64,000 nucleotides of DNA, taken from NCBI RefSeq assembly GCF_963422355.1, contig NC_085089.1, positions 5,373,279 to 5,437,278 of the forward strand, given 5' to 3'. This document shows, in pieces, positions 39,885 to 50,913 of the stretch; position 1 is the first letter of the stretch, and each line of letters opens with the position of its first letter. The notes below the pieces were generated by a model that did no database searches, was not told the origin of the DNA, and saw only the letters and a list, made by a program, of their open reading frames with translations. The translations under genes and the position numbers were made by a program. The stretch is from Corticium candelabrum. Its lineage: Eukaryota; Porifera; Homoscleromorpha; Homosclerophorida; Plakinidae.

Positions 39885-40520
39885 ATTTTAGCCCTCACCC
39901 GCCCTATGGGGTGTAGGAATTGCGCCAACACCTAGATAGTAGCTACATCTAAGCGAAGAAAACGTAAAAATTAGCTTTCGCCAGTCGTCTATTATTTGGC
40001 ACGTAGAGTAGCCCCCATCTCACAATCTCACTGTAGGACGGGTCCGGTGTTGGTCCGCGTGTTACTCTAGACAAAATCTACACACGCGCACGCGCGCGCG
40101 CACATACACTTATTTGGCAAGTTTTAATCTACTCAGGTTCAGCGCGCGTTAGAACGTACAAGACACGTTAGAACGTACAATACAAACTCTGACTGCAGCG
40201 GGCGCATCTTGCACTCTACCCTAGACCAGAGGATGGCATACATGTAACGTGGCTGGCGATCGAGCACACGTCACGCCCGCATACTCGGTTAATTAATTGA
40301 AGAAACAAACTCCGGCGCATCTCATTTCAGGCTGCGAATGTCTCGTTTCTGGCCGTCGGAGGCAGTCCGGGCAAAATCCGACTCGACCGTTCGTCTCCGA
40401 CGGCCGATCTCGACCCTTCCGCCGCGTTTTGCGACAATCTGAGACCGGCGTCGTGCCGATCGGCGCGTTACAGACATCAAGACAGACGGAAGCGTGGGTT
40501 GGCGTATTCTAGTAAACTTT
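39885..40520 (+). repeat. Dispersed repeat, CpG-rich copy
   Basis: Homologous to 24880-25345 over most of its length but retaining many CG dinucleotides (for example CGACTCGACCGTTCGTCTC), so it is likely the younger insertion. It includes an alternating (CA/CG)n stretch near 40085-40105. It ends GGGTTGGCGTATTCTAG, where the LINE 3' end begins. No coding sequence was recognised. Confidence 0.75.
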
Positions 40521-41603
40521 GTCGTGCAAAGCCAGATCAGTTTGGTTTGTAAAGTCTATCACAAGTACCGGAATCAAACCCTGCTTCAGAAGTACCTAGA
40601 CCATCACGGCTGTCTAGAAAGAAGACATGACTTTACCAAGGATCCGAGTAGATCCCAGAAGCACTGTTTTCTGTAAGTGCTGCAGGTTGTGATGACCTGG
40701 AATAATGTCCAGCCACCGTGAAATACCTGCGTGCACTGTGCCCAAAGCTCCCAAGACCACCGGAACCACCAGTGTTCGACAATGCCACATGCGGCCTAAC
40801 TCCACTCGCAAGTCGCTGTACTTCGCCAACTTCTCAGCATGTTTCTTGCCAATGTTGCCATCAGCAGGACAGCTGATATCAATAAGAAGACAAGTGTTTG
40901 TCTTCCTATTTCTGAGGCAGATGTCTGGACGATCGGCTTTGATCTTCCTGGCAGTGGGAATGGTGGTATCCCACATCATAGTAATGTCATCTGTCTCTAC
41001 AAGCCTATCAGGATGATGCCGGTACCATCTGCTCTCCACTGGAACTCCAAAATGGCGACAAACATCCCAGTGAATGATGGAGGCCACCTGATTGTGTCGA
41101 TCAGTGTAGTCCACCGGTGCCAAAGAACTACAACCTGCCACAATGTGGTCGACTGTTTCCAGGTCTACACTGCACATGCGGCAAGTAGGACTGACATCAC
41201 GATGTAGAATCTTGCGCTCATAGTACCGAGTCCGAAGAGCTTGCTCTTGAGCAGCAACAACCAGTCCCTCAGTTGCAGCAGCAAGAGTCGCTGTCTTTAG
41301 CCAGCCGTAGGTCTTTTTCATGTCCACAGACGGTTGCTCAGTGAGACGGCGATACTGCCCGTGCATAGGCTTCCTGCTCCAGGAACGCACACGAAGAGAA
41401 CTGCAACACGTACAGTAATGTCTCTCATCTGTTTCAGGCACTTGCTCGAAGCCACCTTCAACCGAGATGGATGCATTCCTGTGTAAGCTCTGCGACTTGT
41501 CGTCCGAAGCAAGACTCCTCTGCAGCTCTGCAGTAGAGCGACAAGCCATGCGCTTGATCGAGTGTGAAGATTTTCCGGAGTCACACTCCCGTATCATCTG
41601 CAT
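40515..41603 (-). mobile_element. Non-LTR retrotransposon 3' part with restriction-like endonuclease
   Basis: A 329-codon intact minus-strand frame (40614-41603) is the C-terminal part of an R2-like LINE. It carries a zinc knuckle (CRMCSVDLETVDHIVAGC) and a PD-(D/E)XK endonuclease (RPDICLRNRKTNTCLLIDI), followed by KLAKYSDLRVELGRM and VVPVVLGALGTV. The reverse transcriptase is missing, so the copy is 5'-truncated and begins right after a SINE tail. A ~100-bp 3' UTR follows the stop codon. The lack of stop codons over 990 bp suggests a recent insertion. Confidence 0.85.
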
Positions 41604-41608
41604 GAATT

Positions 41609-41760
41609 ATTATTATGTGTCGTTATGCCTCTCCATATGGGCAAGTGGGGTCTTTACCGCCATCTGGGCGCCCACCAACCCGGCAGGTGAGCCCAGCAGG
41701 GTGCATGTTTCCATGCAGTTCATACGGCGATCAATGACTAGCCAATTCGATATTATTATG
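41609..41760 (-). mobile_element. SINE, 5'-truncated copy
   Basis: Same 3' body as the neighbouring SINEs (TGGTGGGCGCCCAGATGG, then GAGGCATAACGACACA followed by TAATAATAAT). It lacks the tRNA head. It is wedged between a LINE 3'-end fragment (41762-41895) and the longer LINE (from 41603). Confidence 0.8.
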
Positions 41761-41761
41761 T

Positions 41762-41895
41762 CGTGCTCAACCAGATCAGTCTGGTTTGTAAAGTCTATTA
41801 CAAGTACCGAAAGCAAGCCCTGCTTCAGAAGTACTTAGACCATCACGGCTGTCTAGAAAGAAGACACGACTTTACGAAGGATCCGAGTAGATCAT
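41762..41895 (-). mobile_element. R2-like LINE, extreme 3'-end fragment
   Basis: About 134 bp nearly identical to 40520-40653, which covers the last codons and 3' UTR of the longer LINE copy (shared GACCATCACGGCTGTCTAG). It ends GCACGACATAATAATA, giving the true 3' tail of the family. It is a severely 5'-truncated insertion. Confidence 0.8.
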
Positions 41896-42314
41896 TACTA
41901 TTATTGTGTCGTTATGCCCCTCCATAATGGGCAAGTGGGGTCTTTACCCCCATCTGGGCGCCCACCAACCCGGCAGGTGAGCCCAGCGGGGTACATGTTT
42001 CCGTGTAGTCCATTGAATGACTAGCCAATTCGATATAGATTGCAGGCATTACGGTGACCGCTTACTCGATACAGCACGCCTAGTGGATATCAACGACCAC
42101 CAGGAAAGCACTGGACGTCATCGTCAACGGACCGTTCGCCAGACCACAGAAACTCCCCAACGACTGAAACGAGTCATAGTCTCATGGATAAAGCTAGAGA
42201 AACATGAGAAAGAAAGACAGACAAGTTTCACAATTTACTGTCGTCACTGGGGTTTGAACCCCCAAACCATGGAGTGGTAGCCATTGTCGCTAACCACTAA
42301 GCCACGGCGGTGAC

Positions 42315-42356
<42 letters not shown>
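41896..42356 (-). mobile_element. tRNA-derived SINE, near full-length copy
   Basis: The minus strand starts with a tRNA-like head at 42312-42241. It has an A box TGGCTTAGTGG, a B box GGTTCAAACCC and closing stem bases GTCAC/GTGAC. A ~340-bp body and a 3' end GGGGCATAACGACACA with TAATAGTAAT follow. A (TTA)n tract of ~40 bp at 42316-42356 abuts the head. The internal polymerase III promoter looks intact. Confidence 0.85.
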
Positions 42357-43332
42357 GGACAATTGCTTTGACTTCAAAGTTAAATGTTTTTATTCGATGA
42401 TATATTTCATGTATATCCAAAATTATAGTCTACATCTATGATCAGACATACATGTACATTTGCGACGGTCACATTCTATGCAAGTGTACACAGTTCACTT
42501 CCAGCAGCTGTTGACAAAGGTTTTGACTGACCGGTGGTATTTCGCGAATGGAAGGCGATTCTTCTACATTGGTTTCTGCAACATCGTCGTTTTCGTCTCC
42601 AAGAGTAAGGCCGGCCAGGAGACACATTTTATTAGAAATGTTAGTCTAGTGTAAGTACGCCTTTTTGCAGTGAAAACGCTTTCTGCGTAGCAAAAGAAAA
42701 ACGTTAAGACAAAGCAAGAGAGAGTCTTCACAAGTTAGCAACTGAGGGAAGTGTTAGCAGACTGGCGACACAACTGGCCAACTCTAGCACAGGTTGCAAC
42801 TTGCATATTTTTGTAGTAAAAACGCTATATGTTTGTCTAACCAGTGCACGTCTACAGATGATGTAAACGAAAGAAACGATAACGAGCAAACTCCTCTTTA
42901 TTGCGCTTTGGAAAACAAGCACGACGCAATAGTTGAGTTACTGTGTGAGGCCTCAAAGTCAAGCCAAATCAATATTAATCCGAATCTAAAAGACTCCCGC
43001 AAGAGAACATCTCTTTATTTGGCTGTCAGCAAGGGCAAAGTAAACTTAGTTAAAGTACGTGTCGTATACATATATGGAAATATTGAATTTGATCTAGAAC
43101 GTGCATGTCTACTTTCTGACTTTCACTATAGGCTGTTCTATCGATACCACAGGATGTAAACCAGAGAGGTCATAGTAAGAACTGGTAATCACCACACATT
43201 GATGAAGTCTAAGTAAAGCAACCATAAACATTGACTGCTGTATAAAAATAACTCAGCACCTAGTCTACCGTCTACACTATGTGCATTCTAATCACTTTTT
43301 GATGATATATTCGGCGGGCACACATGCACGTG

Positions 43333-43336
<4 letters not shown>

Positions 43337-43420
<84 letters not shown>
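43337..43420. repeat. (CA)n microsatellite
   Basis: About 42 CA units, shortly after the broken third exon of the TRPA pseudogene. Confidence 0.95.
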
Positions 43421-43423
<3 letters not shown>

Positions 43424-43678
43424 GTCTTATTCCATTTGCAGCATAAACAAAGCCACAAAACAGCAGTATACCTGAAGATAACTGATACTCTATTTCTATC
43501 TTGCCAATTCAGTTTAGTACGTGGTTCTCCAACTTGTCAAATAATAGTCAAGCATTACAGCAAAGGAGCCTCTAGACGTAAACTTCGTCGTTTAGCGCTA
43601 CGCCCCGCAAACTTTTTTGCCTAGTCTACGCAATCAAGTTGGAAGATCGGGCTGAACTACAGGCAAAGGTGGATATCA

Positions 43679-43838
43679 CAGGGCCGTAGCCTGGCTTCAG
43701 AAGTGGGCGGTGCGTAATACACCAAAATGAACCAATGACGTCACATGCATGTTACTTTTTAGCCCTTCGAATTATATATATACGCGGGAATTTGTGTTAA
43801 TTAACATAAATTGCCCAAGCGAAGAATGGGCTAATCAG

Positions 43839-43887
<49 letters not shown>

Positions 43888-44648
43888 GGGGCATCATACA
43901 ATTCGCTTATTGAGCGGAGAAAACACAAAATACCGGATAATATGTAACCATGTATAAGTGACCCGGTCTAGAAGAAGCTTTCGCGATCCGTCGACGGACA
44001 CATGTACTGCATGTGCTTCAAGCCGGCCAGCAGCTTCGTCGTCTCTTTCCTGCTGCAATGTCAACTTTGCGAACTACAGACGAACGCATAGATTCAGTGG
44101 ACCTGCAGACTACCGCGAACGACACCATATTTCAAAGTGAGAAAAGGCTGCGTGCTACCTAAAGGTGGAGCGCAAAATTGCAGCGGTTTGCGAGCGCATG
44201 AGGAACAAATATTTTGTGAAGTTACGACCTACAGACGAACGCCAGCACAAAGCAAAGTACAAGAAACCAGACACCGTCATGCAAGGGCACTAGTTGCTTT
44301 TCGAAGTAGAAAAGGTCACGTGCTCTAGGAGTGAAAAGGTTTACGACCACATAGGGAACAAACAATCATACGGCTGCGTTCATGCATGTAGCACTTTTCT
44401 CTAGATATGTAGACACTACAATTGGAAACGTATTATATAGAAATGACGAGAAATGTAGGGATTGCATGAAAACACTAGAGAGAATGTGACCTAGTAGGAG
44501 TGCATACAAATTTAATTAGAGGCGCGTTTTGCGTACTATACGCGTCAGTATATAATACATTGGATCGAAAGTGGACCTTCACGGCTGAGCGAGCGGTTTG
44601 TCCGAAACCCCCCCTCCCTCCCCGAATCCCTCCCAGCCTACGGGCCTG
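43679..44648. mobile_element. TIR DNA transposon, ~970 bp, TATCA target duplication
   Basis: Inverted ends CAGGGCCGTAGCCTGG (left) and CAGGCCCGTAGGCTGG (right, reverse complement) are bounded by matching TATCA at 43674-43678 and 44649-44653. The interior holds a (TA)n tract at 43843-43884 and a block shared with the 25.4-kb repeat (GGAGAAAACACAAA). No transposase frame is visible. It lies inside the TRPA pseudogene, in the gap where middle exons are missing. Confidence 0.75.
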
Positions 44649-44891
44649 TATCAGAGCGTAGTCACCGTTACAACTAGGGAAAACGTACGGAGCGATTTTG
44701 CAATCTCGTTGTTGAAGCAGAGTTCGGGTCGCGCAAACTAACTCGTCATCTTTCCTCAGGTCGAAGGAAATAGGTTACGTTTTACTCAATACCTGTGTGG
44801 TGTTCGAGAATAGTGCTTGCATGTCTGTGTATGCATGAATGTACATGTGTGCTGTATAAATACAAGCTCGATCATGCATTGCCATACAGAC

Positions 44892-45014
44892 CTGCTCAAT
44901 GGCCATCCCTGTTCCATTGCCAACTTGTACACAATCGTATTTGATGGCTAAACTCTGTTCCGAGATCAATTGAATTCCCGTCATTCTAGCCAGTGTCCTG
45001 ACAAATGCGTCCAC
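44892..45014 (-). other. Orphan exon-like open segment
   Basis: A 41-codon minus-strand frame (start VDAFVRTLARMTGIQLISEQ) is bounded by an acceptor (CTATTTAG) and a donor (GAGCAG|GTCTGT), phase 0 at both ends. I do not recognise the protein and found no neighbouring exons. It may be the residue of a deleted gene or a chance open frame. Confidence 0.35.
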
Positions 45015-45235
45015 CTAAATAGACAAAAGTAATATGCTTACCAGTTGCAGCGATAAATAAGAATTTTCATATGGCCGGACAAAATGTCAGGGTAGCTAAT
45101 GAATATCGGCCGGACATGACTGGACAAAGTTGTTAGTGATATGTCCTTTACTTTACCATACTACTGGAAATGTCTATGCAAATTTATATATATTTGCTAG
45201 TTTCGGATGAGTCAATCAATACACCAATCTAGAGG

Positions 45236-45665
45236 AGATAGAAATCTAGCGTGCGTTAAGGGCACGCCCATAGACGAATTTGGTCACTCCCCCGCCGTTC
45301 CCGGATTGTCACTTTGAGAGAAAATTAACAATCCGGGGAATGACGAAGGCGGATCGTTATAGAGCTTGTTTGCTTTGTTTCTGTGCTGTTAGCATGTCTG
45401 GATGTACTATAAACGATGACTGCTTTTGTGAATTGATGTCTAGATGTGGACTTCACATGGTTACTAGAATTCAAATGTTCCGTCTTTCCGTGGTTCCGCG
45501 ACCTTTTCTCTATTGTTTGTGTGAGACAAGACGAGTTGCTAAAGAATGATGTTTGGGAGTTTATTCCGCGTTATCCCGCGGTTTACGGTGAGTACGTAGC
45601 GACCGCGATGTAGAAATCTAGCGTGCGTTAAAGGAACGCCCACAAGCGAATTTGGTCTTTTAGCT
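45236..45665. repeat. Direct repeats flanking a hairpin-bearing segment
   Basis: The motif AGAAATCTAGCGTGCGTTAA followed by CGCCCA(T/C)A..CGAATTTGGTC occurs at 45238 and again at 45613, about 375 bp apart. Just after the first copy is an inverted repeat (GTTCCCGGATTGT ... ACAATCCGGGGAA, 45296-45341). An 89-codon plus frame at 45280-45549 is unrecognised and probably non-genic. Confidence 0.5.
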
Positions 45666-46883
45666 AGACCCAGACCTCGAGGCAGTCAAAACTTAACGGT
45701 GACTACTAGTCAGTCAGGAGCGGATCCAGGGTCTGTCCCATGGTGCATTGGACATCTCCAACCGCTAAAGAGCAAACTGAAATTTGTCACTAATTAATCC
45801 ATTCTCAGTCCTTGCACCAGTGCCCAACCAACAACCTAACACCAGACACTGAGAGCCGTATGTACATAGACTAAGAGACTAACAGTGCAGAGCCGCCTGA
45901 CTAACCTTTAATTATTATTAAGTTTAGTGGGCTCTGCACATACCTGGTATGGTTCGATCGATCACTTTGTGGGCAACTGATGGTTACACTAAATGGATGT
46001 GCTTGGCAATCTAAAGCGTTCTAATCAGTCTATTATGATCACATTGTTTAGGAAAAGATTTGGTGCGTCTGTGGCTTTTACAAATATTGTCGTCGAACGT
46101 TTAGAGCTGCTAATCGCAAACTCCTCCATCATGAGGCGGCCACGTAATTCTTACGTAGTTAAGTAAGATGTAAAGTAAGAGTCTGGAGAATTGTCACTAG
46201 TGAGAGTAATAGTGATGCTTCATGGTGATATGCAATATGAGAATATTTTGCCACCTCCAAGAAAGACCATGTACAACTTAGTATGCCTTCAATGACAGCT
46301 GACAAATTCATCATAAAGGATTTGACTTTATCAACGTATTTAATCTTTCTGTGAATGTCGACGCATTAGAAAGCAATTCAACATGTGCTCTTGATGACCA
46401 TCCATCTCCAATTGATTTTCCTGAGTTGTCGGTATACATTATTTATTATCTTTGTACTGTTAATACCAATGGTGGTGTTCAATGTATTAGTATGTATACT
46501 GACAGTTCTCGTAGATGGCTGCAATAGCTAATGATCTCTTGATTAGAATGGCCTTGCAGTTGGTGACATAGCTGCTGTTCGAGCAGGTGCTGCACTGAGA
46601 CAAATTCGTATGCAGGTGTGTTTACAATGTAGTTGCAATGTGTAGATGTCTATTTGTGTATTGCTAATGGTGCACTATAATGCATGATCCAAGGCTGGAA
46701 TAATGCTGGTGTAATCTGTGTGTATCATGTGATTTAGATGAAATTGTTGATTCAATTAGAACATGTTGTTCCGTCATGCATTTGCAGTCGCTTTCAAGAG
46801 TGTTCATGTTGAAGATGATAGAACACTGCGTCGCTGGGTATGAACTCTAACCTCTGACAGATGAATTAGTAGATGAGATCACA

Positions 46884-47136
46884 CCGTGTAACTGGTTATT
46901 TCTGCAATCATGATATATTTCTGTGAATTCTGCGAAGATATCACGGAGCACAAAAGTAGAATTTGCAGATATTTAGGCTTATCCTCGGAGTCCCATGCAG
47001 TCACTGTGCAGACACATGTACATGTGTGTAACTGTATTCCTGGTTTAAACGCAGAAATTTAATTTTTAGTAATTAAAACTTCTGTTTAGATTCTTAAATC
47101 GCAGTAATTTAAGACTGCAGAATTAACCAGTTATAA
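46884..47136. mobile_element. MITE with TAACTGGTTATTTCT termini, copy 2
   Basis: Reverse complement of the element at 27085-27348, with the same inverted ends and the ACATGTACATGTG centre. It is inserted just downstream of the 46788-46837 exon remnant of the TRPA pseudogene. Confidence 0.8.
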
Positions 47137-47649
47137 GGTACTTGATGCCATACCTACACTATTCTTTTCAAACACTAATTATTTCAACTTTGCCAATTTT
47201 TATTTTATTCTGGAGCACTTCTTTTTTGAGGAATTCTTTGCTTTATGTACTTTTTACTGTTTTCTCTAACAGTGCGCACTCCAAGATAGTAACAAACCAG
47301 TTTGCTGCATTTTTATCACTAAAAGTACACATACGCACTCTAACCACTGCTAACGTCTCTACTCTGTGGATCATTTCTAGTGACTTTGTTGTGGCCAGTG
47401 ATGATCAGAATTCTTCCATATAGTTGAGATATGACGTTTAATGAGTGCAATGTAAACATGCCTGGATAAAAGTGGATTTTTCAAATTTATGAAAATTGTT
47501 TTCTTGTTAAACGCTAAACATTTCAAAGTGAAGGGTATCGAAACATTGTTACTTGTAAAGAATTAGTGGCAGTATGGCACTTATGTGTACACTTGCATGC
47601 AGCAACGGACATCATTACTTAGTACTAATAGCTTGAAAGTAACTAAGTA

Positions 47650-48155
47650 GAAATAACATGCAGTAGGAGCATAGATAGAGACAAGTCCATCTACGCATGG
47701 GTGGGGTGATATCGTTGTGATGGTAAGAGGTGGAGCTGTTGTTTATGCTGTGCCTTAGATGGTGAGTTTGAGTTAGCGTCAGGTCGAGAAGACGGCAGTT
47801 GGAGGAAGCTGCGAGAAAGCTGATCAATGCTCGAACAATGACCTGACAACAAGAAGAAAGTGGGTTTCTTCACCAAGGGCAGCTTTTGAAAGGACATGAG
47901 ATTTATCACTTCCTGTCTAGCTGAGTAGTACTAGCGTGCTGTACTGATGTGAACGTCACTGTCAACGTCTATGTCTCGTTTTGCAAACATGTCTTGCAGC
48001 GAAAACATCAGAGCTGTTGTTCTAGCAGTAACTTAAGTTACCATATTATAGGATAGTGGCTCTGCCTCCTATCATCACAACGATATCACTCCACCCATGC
48101 TTGGACAGACGCTGCCCCAACTTCTCTCTTTATGTGCTCCTGCATGCAGTTATGG
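47650..48155. mobile_element. Fold-back element, ~500 bp
   Basis: Arms 47653-47742 and 48055-48150 are inverted copies, including GTGATATCGTTGTGATG on one side and CATCACAACGATATCAC on the other, with ~310 bp between. It has no coding capacity. Confidence 0.7.
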
Positions 48156-48234
48156 CCAGGAATTAAGTAATTAAACTTGCAATATAATTGCATGTTACGC
48201 GGCTTTTATATTTGGAAATGCGCTCATTGTTTAA

Positions 48235-48851
48235 AGGTGCCTGCTCATGATTCACCGCACACGCGCAGATACACCTACGCAAACTTGAAATCATGCCTTT
48301 AGGCACACATTTATCCATTTACCAGTTTAAGATAACATGCTGGTGAACGACAAAGCAATTTCTTCTTGTTGCACGTGACTCAAAAATGAGTGGAGCATTT
48401 TTGCGATGGCATCCGGACAAACATCTACCATGTATGAAGTTGTAGACTAGCTTATCAGTGTACCAACGCATACATCTGACTTGCAGTTGTTGAATTTCTG
48501 TAGAAGAAACACTGCTACCGGGGCATCATCTGTTGCTACGGGTATAGGCTAGTCCTCAGTTCTAGCAAGCTCTTGTGACTACCATGCGCGATCTGCGTTG
48601 CCGGCAGTGTCCAGCGTGTCTCCATGGCTTATTTCATGCTTCGAGTTTCAGATGCCATCACGTGATGCTGTACGCCGCCCATTTCCGGGTCACATGTAAC
48701 TAGAAAACGATCGAGAAAGCGCTTTGTCGTTCAACAGTGCACCCTAGGATGTTCCCTTGTTCTGCTTCGTTATGACACAACATGAAAGCATGGCATGTTT
48801 AAGTATGTGTAGGTGTGCCTGCGCGTGCGTGATGAATTGGGAACGTGCACT
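48235..48851. mobile_element. TTAA-flanked MITE, ~617 bp
   Basis: TTAA at 48231-48234 and 48852-48855 encloses inverted ends AGGTGCCTGCTCATGATTCA / AGTGCACGTTCCCAATTCAT that remain alignable for over 80 bp (shared CGCAG.ACACCTAC). It follows directly on the preceding fold-back element, so two hairpin elements sit in tandem. It is non-coding. Confidence 0.7.
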
Positions 48852-48855
48852 TTAA

Positions 48856-49600
48856 AGTTGCAGACTCAAGCCAATTGTTTTAAGTTTTAAATGAATCATT
48901 CATGTTAACGAAATTGTTAACATTCTTGCTGTTTGACTGGTCTATTACTGACTGAATTGGATCAGCCATTGTATGAAAGTAGTATATTAATTTACTAGCT
49001 CTCAAGATAGTTTCTTTATCATTTCTTAGTTGGCATACTTTGAATCTTTTCTTTTGTCACTTTTTAAAATGGCACATTATTTTTTTGACTACAATGTGTC
49101 GTTTGCTTGGATAGGTTGTATTAATATGACTGCAAACGTGTTCGTCAGTTTTATCTCAGCTCTTGTCTCTAATCTATACATATAATGCAATTATTAGTTT
49201 TTTGGTCATTGTTGTGCTATAGAGAACGATGCGTTTGGCACTGTCATTATGCATGCAGCGTTGACGATGATGTCTGTCTTTGCTGCAGTTTACCACTACT
49301 AAAAACATGATGCAAAGGAGTGTCATCACTAGAAAACTTTTAATGTTCATGGCAGTAAGATTATTTTTGTGATTTTAGGGAAAACGGTTTTTGTAAGTTT
49401 AGTGCTCTGTTGTTTGAAAAAATTGTAGTGTTTGTATTATGCACATCAGAGAGTTAGTAAAGGGTACTCTACAGGATTTTTGTTGATGTCATGTTGTATG
49501 TATGTTTATTGGCAGACAGTTGTAAACTTGTATTGTTGTTGTGAAGTTGAATTTTGTTGGAAATTTTGGTAATTTATTGTAGTTTTGCCATAACATGGCA
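48856..49600. other. AT-rich interval within the TRPA pseudogene locus
   Basis: Intron-like AT-rich DNA between the TTAA MITE and the C-terminal exon remnants of the TRPA pseudogene. No gene, RNA or clear repeat was recognised. Confidence 0.5.
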
Positions 49601-49744
49601 TATTATCAATGCTGCTGGTAAGTCAAACACGAGTGAGGTGTCAAAGACTGCTGAACAGCTGACAGAAATAACATCTAGGCATCGTCAATTGGATGAATGG
49701 TCAGTTGTAATTTCAATGTGCATGTGGTTGACCATTTTAGTACA

Positions 49745-49745
<1 letters not shown>

Positions 49746-49813
<68 letters not shown>
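49746..49813. repeat. (GT)n microsatellite
   Basis: About 34 GT units, trailing into degenerate TGTGCATG and TGTCTGTC runs up to ~49905, between C-terminal exon remnants of the TRPA pseudogene. Confidence 0.95.
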
Positions 49814-49817
<4 letters not shown>

Positions 49818-50350
49818 CGTGTGTATGTGCATGTGTGTGTGCATGTGTGCATGCGTGTGTTTGTCTGTCTGTCTAGCTGTCTGTCTGTCTGTCTGTGTCT
49901 GTGTATGTATGTCTGTGGATTAGTTGCTTCATGTGGGGAACTTACTCAGAGACAGAGACTACTGCATTGAGTTCAACACACAGGCATGCTTTAATATAAA
50001 ATCTTTTATCTACATGCAGAGCAACTTACTCTAAACTGTATTAGTCCACGTAATAATTAAATACATACTTTATATACACAGCATTGAACTTTGCTTACAT
50101 TTATGCAGGCTTTCTAGCATCCAGAAGAACTCGGATCAGCAAAATGTTGTAATAAAATTGATAGCAGTTTGTCTCAAGAAACCATGAGTGTCAGCAACCT
50201 GATGAGACGTTATCTCAGCCTACTTCTAGCTCACAAAACAGCAGCACCAGCAGTACTGATCCTGGTAATGAGCAGGAACAGCAACAGACTCACCCCATAA
50301 CAACATCAACTAGGTGCATTCACGGCAGCAATTGAAGAAGATCCTGGAGA

Positions 50351-50793
50351 TGAAGAGGTGTGATGTATCACTAAGTATTCTAATTTACTCATATTTGCTT
50401 CAAATTATTGATTCTTGATTACACATGTTTGCAAAATGAATTATCACGTTTAGCAGTATCAGTATAGATCTTCAAGTCATTTGTTTGTCTTTATTTATTG
50501 ATTACTTTTAGCAAATATAGCTGATAATTATAACCTAGATTGTTGCTTTATGAACTGCAACGTACATAGATAGATAGAGATCGAGTGCCATGTTTATGTG
50601 TAGAGTTATTTTTTGTTTACTTGTTGATTTTATGTAATGAATCGTGTTATTTATTATAATTGACTAAGAGTGTCAGTCATACTTACTTCTTTCACAAACA
50701 GTTTATGTTAAGGTCTAAAATTCACTAGAACATGTTTGTATGCATGCACTGCTTGGGGTAACATTATTTGCATTGTGTATGCCTGCCTGTGTG

Positions 50794-50795
<2 letters not shown>
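50351..50795. other. AT-rich interval after the TRPA pseudogene
   Basis: AT-rich sequence between the last TRPA-like remnant and the compound microsatellite. No gene or recognisable repeat was seen. Confidence 0.5.
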
Positions 50796-50878
<83 letters not shown>

Positions 50879-50913
50879 TGTGTGCGTGCGTGCGTGCGTG
50901 CGTGCGTGCATGC

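Larger units (their letters stand above)
42858..50350 (+). pseudogene. TRPA-like channel pseudogene, upstream tandem copy
   Basis: Dispersed pieces match the intact gene at 55720-62699 in the same order and strand. 42858-43054 matches exon 2, same 197-bp length and still open (DDVNERNDNEQTPL). 43132-~43180 matches the start of exon 3. ~46050-46090 matches the first TM exon (FGASVAFTN). ~46183-46470 matches the pore/S6 exon, with several stops. 46547-46615 is a 69-bp exon like the last one of the intact gene (GLAVGDIAAV). Further spliced-looking pieces at 46788-46837, ~49620-49700 (EVSKTAEQLTEITSRHRQL) and ~50110-50340 (Ser/Gln-rich) probably derive from the C-terminus. Ankyrin exons 4-15 and most TM exons are gone. 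It is interrupted by a TIR transposon and other repeats. Confidence 0.85.
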
